This document shows, piece after piece, positions 18,015 to 26,433 of a stretch of 64,000 nt of DNA. A program made the position numbers and the translations under genes. Every line of letters begins with the position of its first letter. The stretch's first letter is position 1. Origin of the DNA: Lentisphaeria bacterium UBA1791 (GTDB lineage Bacteria; Verrucomicrobiota; Lentisphaeria; Victivallales; Victivallaceae); assembly GCA_002314455.1 (NCBI GenBank), contig DCFZ01000049.1:1-64000 (forward strand). The letters run 5' to 3'. The notes beneath the pieces were generated by a model. That model worked only from the letters and a program-made list of their open reading frames with translations. It did not search any database and was not told the DNA's origin.

Positions 18015-19241
18015 TTAATATTCAAGAATGCGGATGTTGCTTAAGCAAATTTTCCCCTGCCGTATTGAGAAAAAAAGTCGTTTGCTTTTTCCTTGCAGTT
18101 CCCACAGCTTGGGATCAAGCGGAATTTGGTATGATCTTTTGCCCTGGTTGTACTTGCCATCAAGGCAAAGCGCGGTTTCTTCGCCAAGACCGTTGCCCTT
18201 TTCATCGTAGACGCCGAAGCGGACTTTCATTTGGGCATCGGCGGAAAGCGTCGCGTCAAAGGCGATCCATGTCTTTTCTGAAGGTGTAAAATCTGGTGAA
18301 AAAATCCCGAGCGAATTGAGCCCGCTTTGCGGAAGCATTGTGATCTCAAGTTGAACCGTTCCCTCTTTGTCGGTCACGCTTTGGATGACCAGCGGCTTAT
18401 CCTGGTCGATGAGATGAAGCGGCGACATTCCCCAGCATTTCGGCATATCAACGTGAAAATTTTCATTTTGCTGCGAAATGTGTTGAAAACCTGCTTTGAA
18501 ATCCCCGTTGGAAAGTAGCGCTTCTTTTTTTACCGGCAGAAAAATATCTTCTTTGATCTCCTGTCGGTAAACGTAAAACTCTTTCTTTTTATGATAATTT
18601 TTGTAAGCGTGAAAAACAAGTTTTGCTTCCTGCTTCGTTTGAAGCCCCGGAATTGAAAAAACACGAGTTTCGGGAAACGGCGCTAGCCCCGTTCCGACGT
18701 AGTACACGACGGGCGCCAGATAATGTGCATTCCAAATTGACTTTTCCCAACTCTTTTTTTCGGGGAAGCTATAGACATTTTCGTTTTCTGCATAATATGT
18801 CAATCTTGCGGCATCGTTTCTTTTTTCGGAAATAATGACGGCGTGGGAATATTTTTTTGCATCGCATCTGATCGCATTTCCCGTTGTCGTCAAATAGGGA
18901 GGGTGCAGGAAAAAAACAGCGCTTCTTGCCACGAGGATCAGCAGAATCGCACCTGCCGTACAATATCCGAGTTTTGCGGAACGGCGAAAGATTTCTTCCA
19001 ATCCCAAGCCAATTGCCAGCAATGTTGCGGCAGAAAAGATCAACGTGTAACGGGAACTGAGCCCATGCACAAAGAAACGCAAACCGAATGCGCAAATTAT
19101 CATCAACAGCAATGCAACGATTTCCCGACGCTTGGGCTTGCACCAAAACAAACGCAAAATGGTCAACACGACCGCAACGACCAGAAGCGGCAGAAAAACT
19201 TCTTCCGCGATTTTCGAGATGGTCAATCCAAAGTGATGCAT
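18015..19241 (-). pseudogene. GT-C membrane glycosyltransferase, C-terminal part after an in-frame stop
   Basis: 408 residues counted from the ATG at 19239-19241. Four hydrophobic helices (about residues 10-130) are followed by a soluble region of about 270 residues, VIISEKRNDAARLTYYAE…, ending in a beta-rich lectin-like domain with LSNGDFKAGF and FDATLSADAQMKVRFGVYD. It is in the same frame as the upstream 244-residue fragment, separated only by TAA and CCC (FFGK-stop-P-MHHF). Together they make one GT-C/PMT-like protein of about 653 residues. Either one recent nonsense mutation inactivated it, or translation restarts at this ATG and two chains assemble. No strong ribosome-binding site precedes the ATG. 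Confidence 0.7.
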
Positions 19242-19244
19242 GGG

Positions 19245-19979
19245 TTATTTTCCGAAAAAGCTGTAGATCTGATGAAATCTCAATGCCAGCGTGTAGTTTT
19301 GACGGACGGGATAAAAGGCAATCGTCCAAACAAGGAGAAAGGTTCCCCACGCAATAAAATTGTGCTGCCAGAATTTTTTCCAACTGTTACCGAATGAAAA
19401 CTGCCGGATCCCCGTCGTTAAGGTGTAAAACACCATAAACTCGCCCCCCTCCATGCGGCAGAAAAACGTCACGACCGTCAACACTCCGAAAACGATGTGA
19501 TCGACTGCCCGATCATATCGCCATATTTTGATCAGAAGTCCAATTAGAATCAGTGAGAAAAAGAAATAACTGCATTCACGGAGCGGTTGGCAGGAGTAAC
19601 TGATGAGCGCCGGGTGGCACGCGGCAAAGAGCGCGACCGCAACCGCAACCGCGTTGCGGCAATGCAGATATTTCATTAAAAGAAAAAGTTCGACCGGGAT
19701 CAGACAACCCAACAACAGATTTTGTGCGACGAATGCATGCGCGACCGGCATTCCAAGTTTCGCCAACAAGAACGGCAGTAAAAAGGGGAAATAACAGATC
19801 CGTGCGTCGGGAAATATGCCGTTCTGCACCCAATTTTGCACCAATTTGATATAAAAAACGCCGTCGCGTTCAAAATCATATCCGCACCACAGATAGAACG
19901 ATCGAATGGAGATAGCAACGCAGAAAATTCCCGCTATGAAAAAAAATTCCTTGCGATGCCGGTAAAGAAAATTGGTCAT
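19245..19979 (-). pseudogene. GT-C membrane glycosyltransferase, N-terminal part ending at an in-frame TAA
   Basis: 244 residues. The first helix is followed by a periplasmic loop with WCGYDFERDGVFYIKLVQNW, which matches the acidic E/D motif of dolichyl-phosphate-mannose (GT39/ArnT-type) transferases. Further helices include LLPFLLAKLGMPVAHAFVAQ and PLRECSYFFFSLILIGLL. Such enzymes use polyprenyl-phosphate sugars outside the membrane. The protein ends in a loop (RFHQIYSFFGK) where other members continue with more helices, and the frame stays open after the TAA. Its start lies six bases after the Wzy-like stop. Confidence 0.7.
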
Positions 19980-19985
19980 TATGAG

Positions 19986-21224
19986 CTATGTTGTACAGAG
20001 TTTACGACTAATTATTGAAAAGAGTAACCAGAAGCAAAGCGTTTGGAAGATGAAGAGAAAAGAATTCATCCCCAACGTTTGAAGCATCATTTCTGTCAAA
20101 ATAATAAATATTAGTTGTGATGGTAATGAATTGCGGGCGCGAAAAGAGACGGCAAGCAATTGGATGAGAAAGACGAAAAAGAACCAATATATGGCAAGAT
20201 ATTTCCCAAAGACATAATACAGATCAGGCAAAATGGAAGAGATGAAATTTTCCAAACTGGTTCCCTCTGTACTGGCGGCATATTGATCGCGATAGGATTT
20301 AAAAAAGAGCGGTTCGAGACTGAGATTATGATTATCAGCTTCTTCTGATTGGATGACGTAGTCTGAAAAGCCCAATCCATCCGAAATGTAAAAGAATTTG
20401 GTGGCAAACGACTCACTGCCGATCTCTTGATCGTCCTCATTTCGTAAAATGCCCAGAATGCCGAAAAAGCAGATGCCGATCGCAAGGAGGCCCCAGATCT
20501 TTTTATGCCCGACGAGGACTTTTTTCCACGAGTGGGTTTTTCGGTAAGAATAGAATAAAACCGTTATGATGAAGAAACAGAAAATGTCAGCAAGAAAATT
20601 TCTTGAGATAGACAACACTCCCGGGATGGCGTAGAGGAAAATCGGCATAAAAACTTTCCACCACGGCAAATTGTGGTGTGCTTCGCAGATAGCCAATGTG
20701 ACAAGCAAGTATGAGGTCGGGAAAATCATATAGGAACAAAGACGATAGATCCAAGTGTAAAGCTCTCCTCTGGATGCTCCTCCGACGTACTGCGAGCGCA
20801 TATCTGCCAGCGTTCCGGAAAATCCACCTAATACGTAAAAACGGATAATTGCCAAAACTACCGCAACGTAGAAAAGGAAATAAAGCACGCGATATGTTGC
20901 ATCCGCTTCCTGATAAAGTTCGTCAAAATTAAATTCTTTCTCTTTGGGCTTGTAAACGAGATCGCCCAAAATAAATCCGACTGCTGATGCAATGGCAAAG
21001 GGGAGAATGACCAGGGAAAGTCCGCTGCCATTGATCATTTGCGCGGCATCGAATTCATACAGATCGTATTTTAATTTGAAATAAAAGAGGGCCGTCGCCA
21101 CGCCCCATGCCGGCAGAAAGAGAAATGCGGGGGATAATCCCTTGTTGCGGGCGAAAAATAGAAAATACCCCCATGCCGCGAGGAAAATACCTGCCGCGTA
21201 TAAGTAAATCGAATAATCGTTCAT
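19986..21224 (-). CDS. Wzy-like oligosaccharide repeat-unit polymerase
   Basis: 412 residues, about ten to twelve hydrophobic helices with one larger periplasmic loop (about residues 275-335, SESFATKFFYISDGLGFSDY…). Layout and loop follow the O-antigen polymerase family, in which sequence is weakly conserved. The neighbouring R in SRNFLADIFCF lies where many family members have a conserved Arg. It should polymerise lipid-linked repeat units after Wzx export. Base composition is clearly more AT-rich than the flanking housekeeping genes, as is common for wzy genes exchanged between strains. Confidence 0.75.
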   Translation of the reverse strand: MNDYSIYLYAAGIFLAAWGYFLFFARNKGLSPAFLFLPAWGVATALFYFKLKYDLYEFDAAQMINGSGLSLVILPFAIASAVGFILGDLVYKPKEKEFNFDELYQEADATYRVLYFLFYVAVVLAIIRFYVLGGFSGTLADMRSQYVGGASRGELYTWIYRLCSYMIFPTSYLLVTLAICEAHHNLPWWKVFMPIFLYAIPGVLSISRNFLADIFCFFIITVLFYSYRKTHSWKKVLVGHKKIWGLLAIGICFFGILGILRNEDDQEIGSESFATKFFYISDGLGFSDYVIQSEEADNHNLSLEPLFFKSYRDQYAASTEGTSLENFISSILPDLYYVFGKYLAIYWFFFVFLIQLLAVSFRARNSLPSQLIFIILTEMMLQTLGMNSFLFIFQTLCFWLLFSIISRKLCTT

Positions 21225-21236
21225 CGAATATATTCC

Positions 21237-21926
21237 CTATAGATCAATAAATGCTCGATCCCAGATGACGTTGCTTTTGATCACTTTTGCCGGATTTCCG
21301 GCAGCGATCACTTTTGCCGGAATATCGCGGGTGACCAAACTGCGCATGCCGATAACGCTGCCATCCGCAATGGAACAACCCTTTAATACGGCAACGCCTT
21401 TCCCTAGCCAAACGTGGTCGCCGATGTGAATGGACTTTGAGTGATTGCAAATGCTTCCGTTTTCGTCGTAGATCGTATGGGTGTCGCTCGCCCAAAGTTC
21501 GATGTCTGTCGAAAAGAGACATTCTTTGCCAATTAAAATTTCGTTGCTTTGCCCTTGGCAAACTGCGTTCATGCCGCCGATATCGCTGTTTTTTTCGATG
21601 ACGATATGGCAATGATTTCCCCGCAAAACGATTGTCGAACAAGTGATGTGCGCTCCCGGAAGAAGTTCCAACTGATTGTCATTCCCATCCATCGTGATAT
21701 TGCATCGATCCAATTTCCCGCTGTTGATCAACCGATTGTTGTTGCCGCGGATCAGAATATCTGAAAACGCCACTTCTCCATCGTCGGCAAAAATACAGTT
21801 TTGCTTCCCCCAACCGTGCAACTTTACACCGAAAATTCGCCCTCTTTGAACCTTTGTCTGGACAAAGGAAAAAAGAAGAGCGATTCGCGTGAACCAGGAC
21901 CAAAGCGTTTTAATCGCGTTTCTCAT
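21237..21926 (-). CDS. Hexapeptide-repeat acyltransferase
   Basis: 229 residues. An N-terminal hydrophobic stretch (ALLFSFVQ) is followed by a right-angled series of beta-helix turns, including unusual Asn-rich turns (IRGNNNRLINSG, MDGNDNQLELLPG). Then come canonical hexapeptides IHIGDHVWLGKGVAVLKG, IADGSVIGMRSLV and the closing AAGNPAKVIKSN. ASDTHTIYD supplies a candidate catalytic His. It is probably an O-acetyltransferase for the glycan. It lies three bases after the GT-D-like gene. Confidence 0.83.
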   Translation of the reverse strand: MRNAIKTLWSWFTRIALLFSFVQTKVQRGRIFGVKLHGWGKQNCIFADDGEVAFSDILIRGNNNRLINSGKLDRCNITMDGNDNQLELLPGAHITCSTIVLRGNHCHIVIEKNSDIGGMNAVCQGQSNEILIGKECLFSTDIELWASDTHTIYDENGSICNHSKSIHIGDHVWLGKGVAVLKGCSIADGSVIGMRSLVTRDIPAKVIAAGNPAKVIKSNVIWDRAFIDL

Positions 21927-21929
21927 TAT

Positions 21930-22919
21930 CTACCAATAGCATCCGTTTTCAATTTTCTTCGCAACCGAGGGAATATCTTCCGGCAATGGGCGGATCCAGT
22001 TTTCGTTATAAAGATCAACGTAATTCAAATTTAGTTTTTCCTTTGTCGGGTAGGTCCAGTGGTAGTTGTCTTCCCATCGTTTCCCCTTGATGCCGAAAAG
22101 AAGTTGCAACCCGCCGCCAAGATGGATCGCTTTTTTGCCCATGCGCTTGATAAAGGCGGCAAGCGGTATTCCGTACGCGCCGCACCCCAAAAGCGCAACG
22201 TCAAAATCGCGTTTGGCGATTTCGTCTTCCATCGACTGCAATGCGTCGAACCACGTCGCAAAATTTTGCCCTTCTGCCCCCAGCGACTGAACTGCTTTCA
22301 GTGTATCAAGATGGCATTCCGGCAGAATTTCCGGATTGGCAAAAAGTTTTTCGCGGATCGCCCACTGGTGACGGATCGTCTGCTCAAATGGATGGATGAC
22401 CAAAACTTTTTTTCCGGCAAGGTATCTCGTCCACGGACGATTGACAAAAAAGGGATACATGCTTTCCAGATGAACTTTGCGGCACGTGGAGGCAAGCGGC
22501 ATAAATTTTTCCGTATAGTTAAACGAGCCAAGCACGTCAATTTCCGGGATGTCCTGTAAATAACGCCGGGCAAATTGTTCAAAAAGGGAGCGGTCTTCTG
22601 GGAAAAAACCAGACCAGATGCACAATTTTTGGAGATGTTGCGGATCCCAGACCGGAGCCGATTGGTTACCTGTGATATACGAAGCGTATTTCTTGAACCA
22701 AGGGCGAGAATCCGTTAAGTTTTGATAGTGTGAAAGATTACCGATTTCCGTGGTGCCGAAACGCGAGATCATGCACGCTTTTGATGAATTCAGCACATCA
22801 AAAATAACGTCGTTTGCCTTTTGCCGGTCAATGATGCAATCCGGCGACAACCAATATGGTCGGGCAATTGCACGATAGATTTTTCGCGATGCTTTTAATG
22901 TAAAAAGAGCAAATCCCAT
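21930..22919 (-). CDS. GT-D-fold-like putative glycosyltransferase
   Basis: 329 residues, soluble with a hydrophobic N terminus. ACMISRFGTTEIGNL near residue 50 and LLGCGAYGIPLAAFIKRMGKKAIHLGGGLQLLFGI near residue 255 match proteins from polysaccharide clusters related to the GT-D glycosyltransferase fold (DUF1792-type). In that fold a D-x-E-like site and a glycine-rich loop bind the nucleotide sugar; here the acidic motif is not obvious beyond RFGTTE. First gene of a minus-strand unit with its own promoter. The fold assignment rests on motif resemblance only. Confidence 0.55.
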   Translation of the reverse strand: MGFALFTLKASRKIYRAIARPYWLSPDCIIDRQKANDVIFDVLNSSKACMISRFGTTEIGNLSHYQNLTDSRPWFKKYASYITGNQSAPVWDPQHLQKLCIWSGFFPEDRSLFEQFARRYLQDIPEIDVLGSFNYTEKFMPLASTCRKVHLESMYPFFVNRPWTRYLAGKKVLVIHPFEQTIRHQWAIREKLFANPEILPECHLDTLKAVQSLGAEGQNFATWFDALQSMEDEIAKRDFDVALLGCGAYGIPLAAFIKRMGKKAIHLGGGLQLLFGIKGKRWEDNYHWTYPTKEKLNLNYVDLYNENWIRPLPEDIPSVAKKIENGCYW

Positions 22920-22952
22920 ATCGATTGTCCTCTGCTGATGTTAATGAACTAT

Positions 22953-22981
22953 ACTATACCATTGGATAATGGATTTTTCAA
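22953..22981 (-). promoter_or_regulatory. Promoter for the 21930-22919 unit
   Basis: On the minus strand TTGAAA (22976-22981), 17 bases, TATAGT (22953-22958), with a second overlapping TATAGT at 22948-22953. It sits in the 78-base gap between two polysaccharide genes and would drive the middle part of the locus. Confidence 0.65.
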
Positions 22982-22997
22982 TGCATCTGCCGCAAAA

Positions 22998-24128
22998 TTA
23001 GCGCAATCGCACAATGGTACGCAAAAATGCATCATACCGCTTCCCGTAAGCGCTCCAAGATAATTTTTCCTGTGCGTTTTTTTCTGTCATTATGCGACGA
23101 GGAAACGATTGCGTAGCAGCGAGTTTCAAAGTCTGTTGCAATGCCTGTTTCAGGCTTTCGACGGTAAGAGACTGCATTTGCACGACCCATTTGGGATCGT
23201 CCAGCATCGCCCCGAGATCAGCGCCTCCGCAATAGGGAGCGCTGACGATGGGCAGTCCGCTTGCCAGTGCTTGTGCTTGAACTAATGCCATCCCTTCTTG
23301 ACGGGATGGAATGGCAAAAACGCGCGCCATCTGGTAAACCTGCGGCAATTGCGTTTGATCGACGTGCCCAAGAGAGTGAAATTTTTCATCTTTCGGGAAG
23401 GGCAAATTGACAATGCTTCCGGCGTGCAAAAGTGAAAGTCCAAGTTCCCGGCAGGCTTGGATCAACAGGTCACACCCCTTTTCCCACCGCCAGCCACCGA
23501 CGAAAATCACATCGTAAGCAGGTTTGGTGTCGACCGGCGCAGAAAAGAACATTTTCAGGTCAACCCCGTAGGAATTGACGAAAAGTTTGTTTTCAGGAAT
23601 CCCATTGCGGATAAAGCTTTCCCGAACGTGCCTAGCGGGGATGGAAATGTAATCGCAGATCTGATAGTTGTGCAGTTCTCGTTGGTGAAACCAATCCGGC
23701 GCGTAAGCGCGCGTTGCCTCATCGGGATTGCTCAAACAAATCTTTTTGACCTCCTCGGCATGCATACTTCCCCGTTCACAGATCGTGATGGCGCCAAAAC
23801 GTTTTTTTGCCATGATATGAGCGTAATCAAATAAATCGCTGATGGCGATGAAAACATCACATGGTTTCATCAGGCGACCGACGAGAAAATCCATCCAACT
23901 GGTTTGCCAGCGGCTGATCCATTCCTGCTTGGGGAAAAGCCGATGCAACGCTAAAAATGGAGCGATCGCCCACAGCAACGAGTGACAGCATTTTCGAGGA
24001 ATGCCGAATTTGACCGCTCGGCTGGAGGGGACGTAACTATAAAAGTGGACGTCGTGACCACATTTTTCCAGTTCTCGCGCCAAATCAAGCAAATGAAAGC
24101 GTCCGCTGGTTGCGATATTGATGATCAT
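22998..24128 (-). CDS. Glycosyltransferase family 4
   Basis: 376 residues, GT-B. MIINIATSGRFHLLDLAREL is the acceptor-domain start. DVIFVGGWRWEKGCDLLIQA begins the donor domain, followed by LSLLHAGSI, and FAIPSRQEGMALVQAQALASGLP carries the E-x7-E-like donor motif (E replaced by Q at the second position, EGMALVQAQ). ERGSMHAEEVKKI is typical of the WcaI/Fut-like branch. It ends 79 bases before the next promoter. Confidence 0.85.
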   Translation of the reverse strand: MIINIATSGRFHLLDLARELEKCGHDVHFYSYVPSSRAVKFGIPRKCCHSLLWAIAPFLALHRLFPKQEWISRWQTSWMDFLVGRLMKPCDVFIAISDLFDYAHIMAKKRFGAITICERGSMHAEEVKKICLSNPDEATRAYAPDWFHQRELHNYQICDYISIPARHVRESFIRNGIPENKLFVNSYGVDLKMFFSAPVDTKPAYDVIFVGGWRWEKGCDLLIQACRELGLSLLHAGSIVNLPFPKDEKFHSLGHVDQTQLPQVYQMARVFAIPSRQEGMALVQAQALASGLPIVSAPYCGGADLGAMLDDPKWVVQMQSLTVESLKQALQQTLKLAATQSFPRRIMTEKNAQEKLSWSAYGKRYDAFLRTIVRLR

Positions 24129-24153
24129 AAACTGCTCTTTTTTTTGACAAAAA

Positions 24154-25674
24154 TTAAAAAATATTTTTCTTGATGAAAAGTTTTTTGACCCTGTCGCGTT
24201 CCGCGACCGTCATTCCGATAAACCAACTGCCGGCAAGCGTTAACAGCGATGTGGTGATACTGACGGCAAAAAGGCGAATAACGGGATGATGAATGGAAAA
24301 ATACACCGGAAATGTACCGAGTAAAACAATCGCACAAATGGTAGCTGCGCGTCCAAAACAGCCGATCCAAAAATCTGATTGCGCAAAATTTCCCGCTCTT
24401 GCCGCCCAGAAAACACGGGTAATCAACCGAACAAGGCAACACACCAACAAGGCGACGTAAACCGCCGGCGGAGGCATCCCCGCTAAAAGCAACAGATAAC
24501 TGGCGAGGAGTGTCCCAAAATGCAAGAAGCAATCAGTCACTTCAAATCCCTTGATTTTGCCGGTTGCATTCAAATATGTGACAAAGGGGTTGCTCAAGAG
24601 GATAAAGGCGCTGCGGATGACGGTCAATCGGCAGAAAACAGCCGTGTATTCCGGCACGTTTTTCACCCAAAGCCGCATGATGAAATCGATCTCAAATAAA
24701 AAAGGCATTGCGAAAAAGAGGAAAATAAAAATGGTGAAGCGGCAGGAACAGTTGGCGATCTTCAATGCGGCGGACTGGTTGTTGGAACTTTCGTATTTCA
24801 TGATAACGGGGTTGATCGCCTGCATAACGGTCGTGGCAAAGATCGCCAATTGCCCGGAAATTTGCGAGGAAATACCTTCCGCCGCATTGACGAGCACCCC
24901 GAAGAATCGGTTGAGCAATATGCTGCTGCCAGTGCAGGCAATGGTGTCGGAAACGTTGCCGCAAAAACTCCAGCCTGAAAAGGAAAAAATCTGCAACAAT
25001 TCCTGTTTTTTTATCGGGCAGCTCAATCGAATCCGACTTTCTGGAAATTGCCGGCAATAGGTTATTCGCCAGACAGCGGTGCCGCTCAAAACCAGCATCA
25101 TTCCAAATCCGTAGAAAAGCAACCGGTCTGCGCCCCAGTAAAAGAGGGCGATGCAGAGCGCCAGTTTTCCGGCCGCTTGAAAAATTCCCCACAGTGAGAA
25201 AAATATCATCCTTTCATGGGCGATGATGACCGATTCGTAGGGGTTGGTCGAGATTGAGCAGAAACTGATGAAGACCATGTACTGAAAGACCACTTTTGCA
25301 GCGAATACGCGTTCCAGAGGCAGATTGAAGAGCTTGTCCCATAAGAAGAAGAAGCAAAATTCCATCGAGAGCGCGATGATGAGCGCCATCACAAAATGAA
25401 TGCGCATTGCCAAATTGAAGATGCGATTCTGCTTTATCGCGTCGTGCTCTCCTTCTGCGCAGACAATGAAGCGCATCGTTGCGGTCGCCATTGTCCCGTT
25501 GAGCAACTGTAACATGGCAATCACGCCGCTGATGATGCTGAAAATACCATAGTCGGTTGCCCCCAGTGCTTGCAGAAGCAACCGTACCGCGATGAGTGAT
25601 ACCGCAGTGGTAAAAAACAGCCGTCCGTAAAGAAAAAGACTGTTTTTTGCAATCCGCTTTGTGACGTCACTCAT
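24154..25674 (-). CDS. Wzx-type polysaccharide flippase (MOP superfamily)
   Basis: 506 residues from MSDVTKRIAKNSLFLYGRL. The ATG at 25674 overlaps the acyltransferase stop (ATGA) and has GGAGAGGG upstream. Twelve to fourteen hydrophobic helices cover the whole length with little outside the membrane. GATDYGIFSIISGVIAMLQLLNG matches the first conserved element of PST-type exporters. It should flip undecaprenyl-diphosphate-linked repeat units to the periplasm for the Wzy-like enzyme encoded 3 kb downstream. Confidence 0.88.
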   Translation of the reverse strand: MSDVTKRIAKNSLFLYGRLFFTTAVSLIAVRLLLQALGATDYGIFSIISGVIAMLQLLNGTMATATMRFIVCAEGEHDAIKQNRIFNLAMRIHFVMALIIALSMEFCFFFLWDKLFNLPLERVFAAKVVFQYMVFISFCSISTNPYESVIIAHERMIFFSLWGIFQAAGKLALCIALFYWGADRLLFYGFGMMLVLSGTAVWRITYCRQFPESRIRLSCPIKKQELLQIFSFSGWSFCGNVSDTIACTGSSILLNRFFGVLVNAAEGISSQISGQLAIFATTVMQAINPVIMKYESSNNQSAALKIANCSCRFTIFIFLFFAMPFLFEIDFIMRLWVKNVPEYTAVFCRLTVIRSAFILLSNPFVTYLNATGKIKGFEVTDCFLHFGTLLASYLLLLAGMPPPAVYVALLVCCLVRLITRVFWAARAGNFAQSDFWIGCFGRAATICAIVLLGTFPVYFSIHHPVIRLFAVSITTSLLTLAGSWFIGMTVAERDRVKKLFIKKNIF

Positions 25675-26306
25675 TTGAATTTCCCTCTCCACTTTGCTTT
25701 AAGGCACCGGCAGTAACGGAGAAAATCACCGGAATTCAGGTCTTCCGTAGAGTATGCATAGTGGACACATTTTCTCAATCTTAATTCTTTTGCCGGATTT
25801 CCGCCAACTACGCTCATCGGCGACACATTGTGAGTGACGACGCTCCCGCAACCGCATACAGCGCCGAGTCCGATGCGGGTCACGCGCGGCAAAATGAGAC
25901 ACCCTACCAGCCAGGCGTAATCGTCAATTTCGAGATCGTAAAAAACAGCATCAAACGTTGGTGAATCAATATCGTGTGATACGCGCAGAATTTGCGTGGT
26001 ATTTGAGATCGCCACGTAATCGCCGATTACGACTTTTGCGCGCAGATCTATGTTGCTCGTTGAAATGCAACAGTGCTCGCCGACGATCAGATTGGCATTT
26101 GCATTTTTTGCCAATGCATAAGGAATGATCGAGGTTTTACCGATCGTCGCTCCACGGCGACGTGCTAATCGCCGACAATACGCTTGCTTTAAATAACTTT
26201 TGAGACGCGCAAAAAAGCCTAAAATTAATCGCATCCAATTCCGCTGCGTGATCTTCTCTTCATAAGCACGATCATCGTGAATAATAGTTTTGTCGATGTT
26301 TTCCAC
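25671..26306 (-). CDS. Hexapeptide-repeat acyltransferase
   Basis: 211 residues starting with GTG at 26304-26306, preceded by AAGGAAA at about nine bases. Left-handed beta-helix turns include LIVGEHCCIS, VVIGDYVAIS, IDDYAWLVGC, IGLGAVCGCGSVV and the terminal VVGGNPAKELRLR; VSHDIDS supplies the catalytic His. Likely O-acetyltransferase of the surface glycan. First gene of the whole minus-strand locus, read from a strong promoter that is divergent from the WecA-like gene. Confidence 0.85.
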   Translation of the reverse strand: MENIDKTIIHDDRAYEEKITQRNWMRLILGFFARLKSYLKQAYCRRLARRRGATIGKTSIIPYALAKNANANLIVGEHCCISTSNIDLRAKVVIGDYVAISNTTQILRVSHDIDSPTFDAVFYDLEIDDYAWLVGCLILPRVTRIGLGAVCGCGSVVTHNVSPMSVVGGNPAKELRLRKCVHYAYSTEDLNSGDFLRYCRCLKAKWRGKFK

Positions 26307-26338
26307 GTTTCTGCGTTTCCTTATTTTTTTTTGCAGTC

Positions 26339-26367
26339 AATATACCACATTGCATAGGAAAAGTCAA
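26339..26367 (-). promoter_or_regulatory. Main promoter of the minus-strand polysaccharide locus
   Basis: On the minus strand TTGACT (26362-26367), 17 bases, TATATT (26339-26344). The start codon of the first acyltransferase lies 33 bases downstream of the -10 box. Confidence 0.75.
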
Positions 26368-26374
26368 GTTTCAG

Positions 26375-26402
26375 TTGACAAAAACCGAAGCCGTGATATA
26401 TT
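26375..26402 (+). promoter_or_regulatory. Promoter of the WecA-like fusion gene
   Basis: TTGACA (26375-26380), 16 bases, TATATT (26397-26402). Its -35 box is only seven bases from that of the divergent polysaccharide promoter, so a single bound regulator could control both directions. Confidence 0.78.
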
Positions 26403-26433
26403 ACAGAAAAGACAAAAGGGGAGGGCGATCAAA

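Noticed and set aside
26290..26433. N-terminal extension of the WecA-like protein.
   Set aside because: It would cross both divergent promoters; the ATG at 26434 has a strong ribosome-binding site and begins the first membrane helix.
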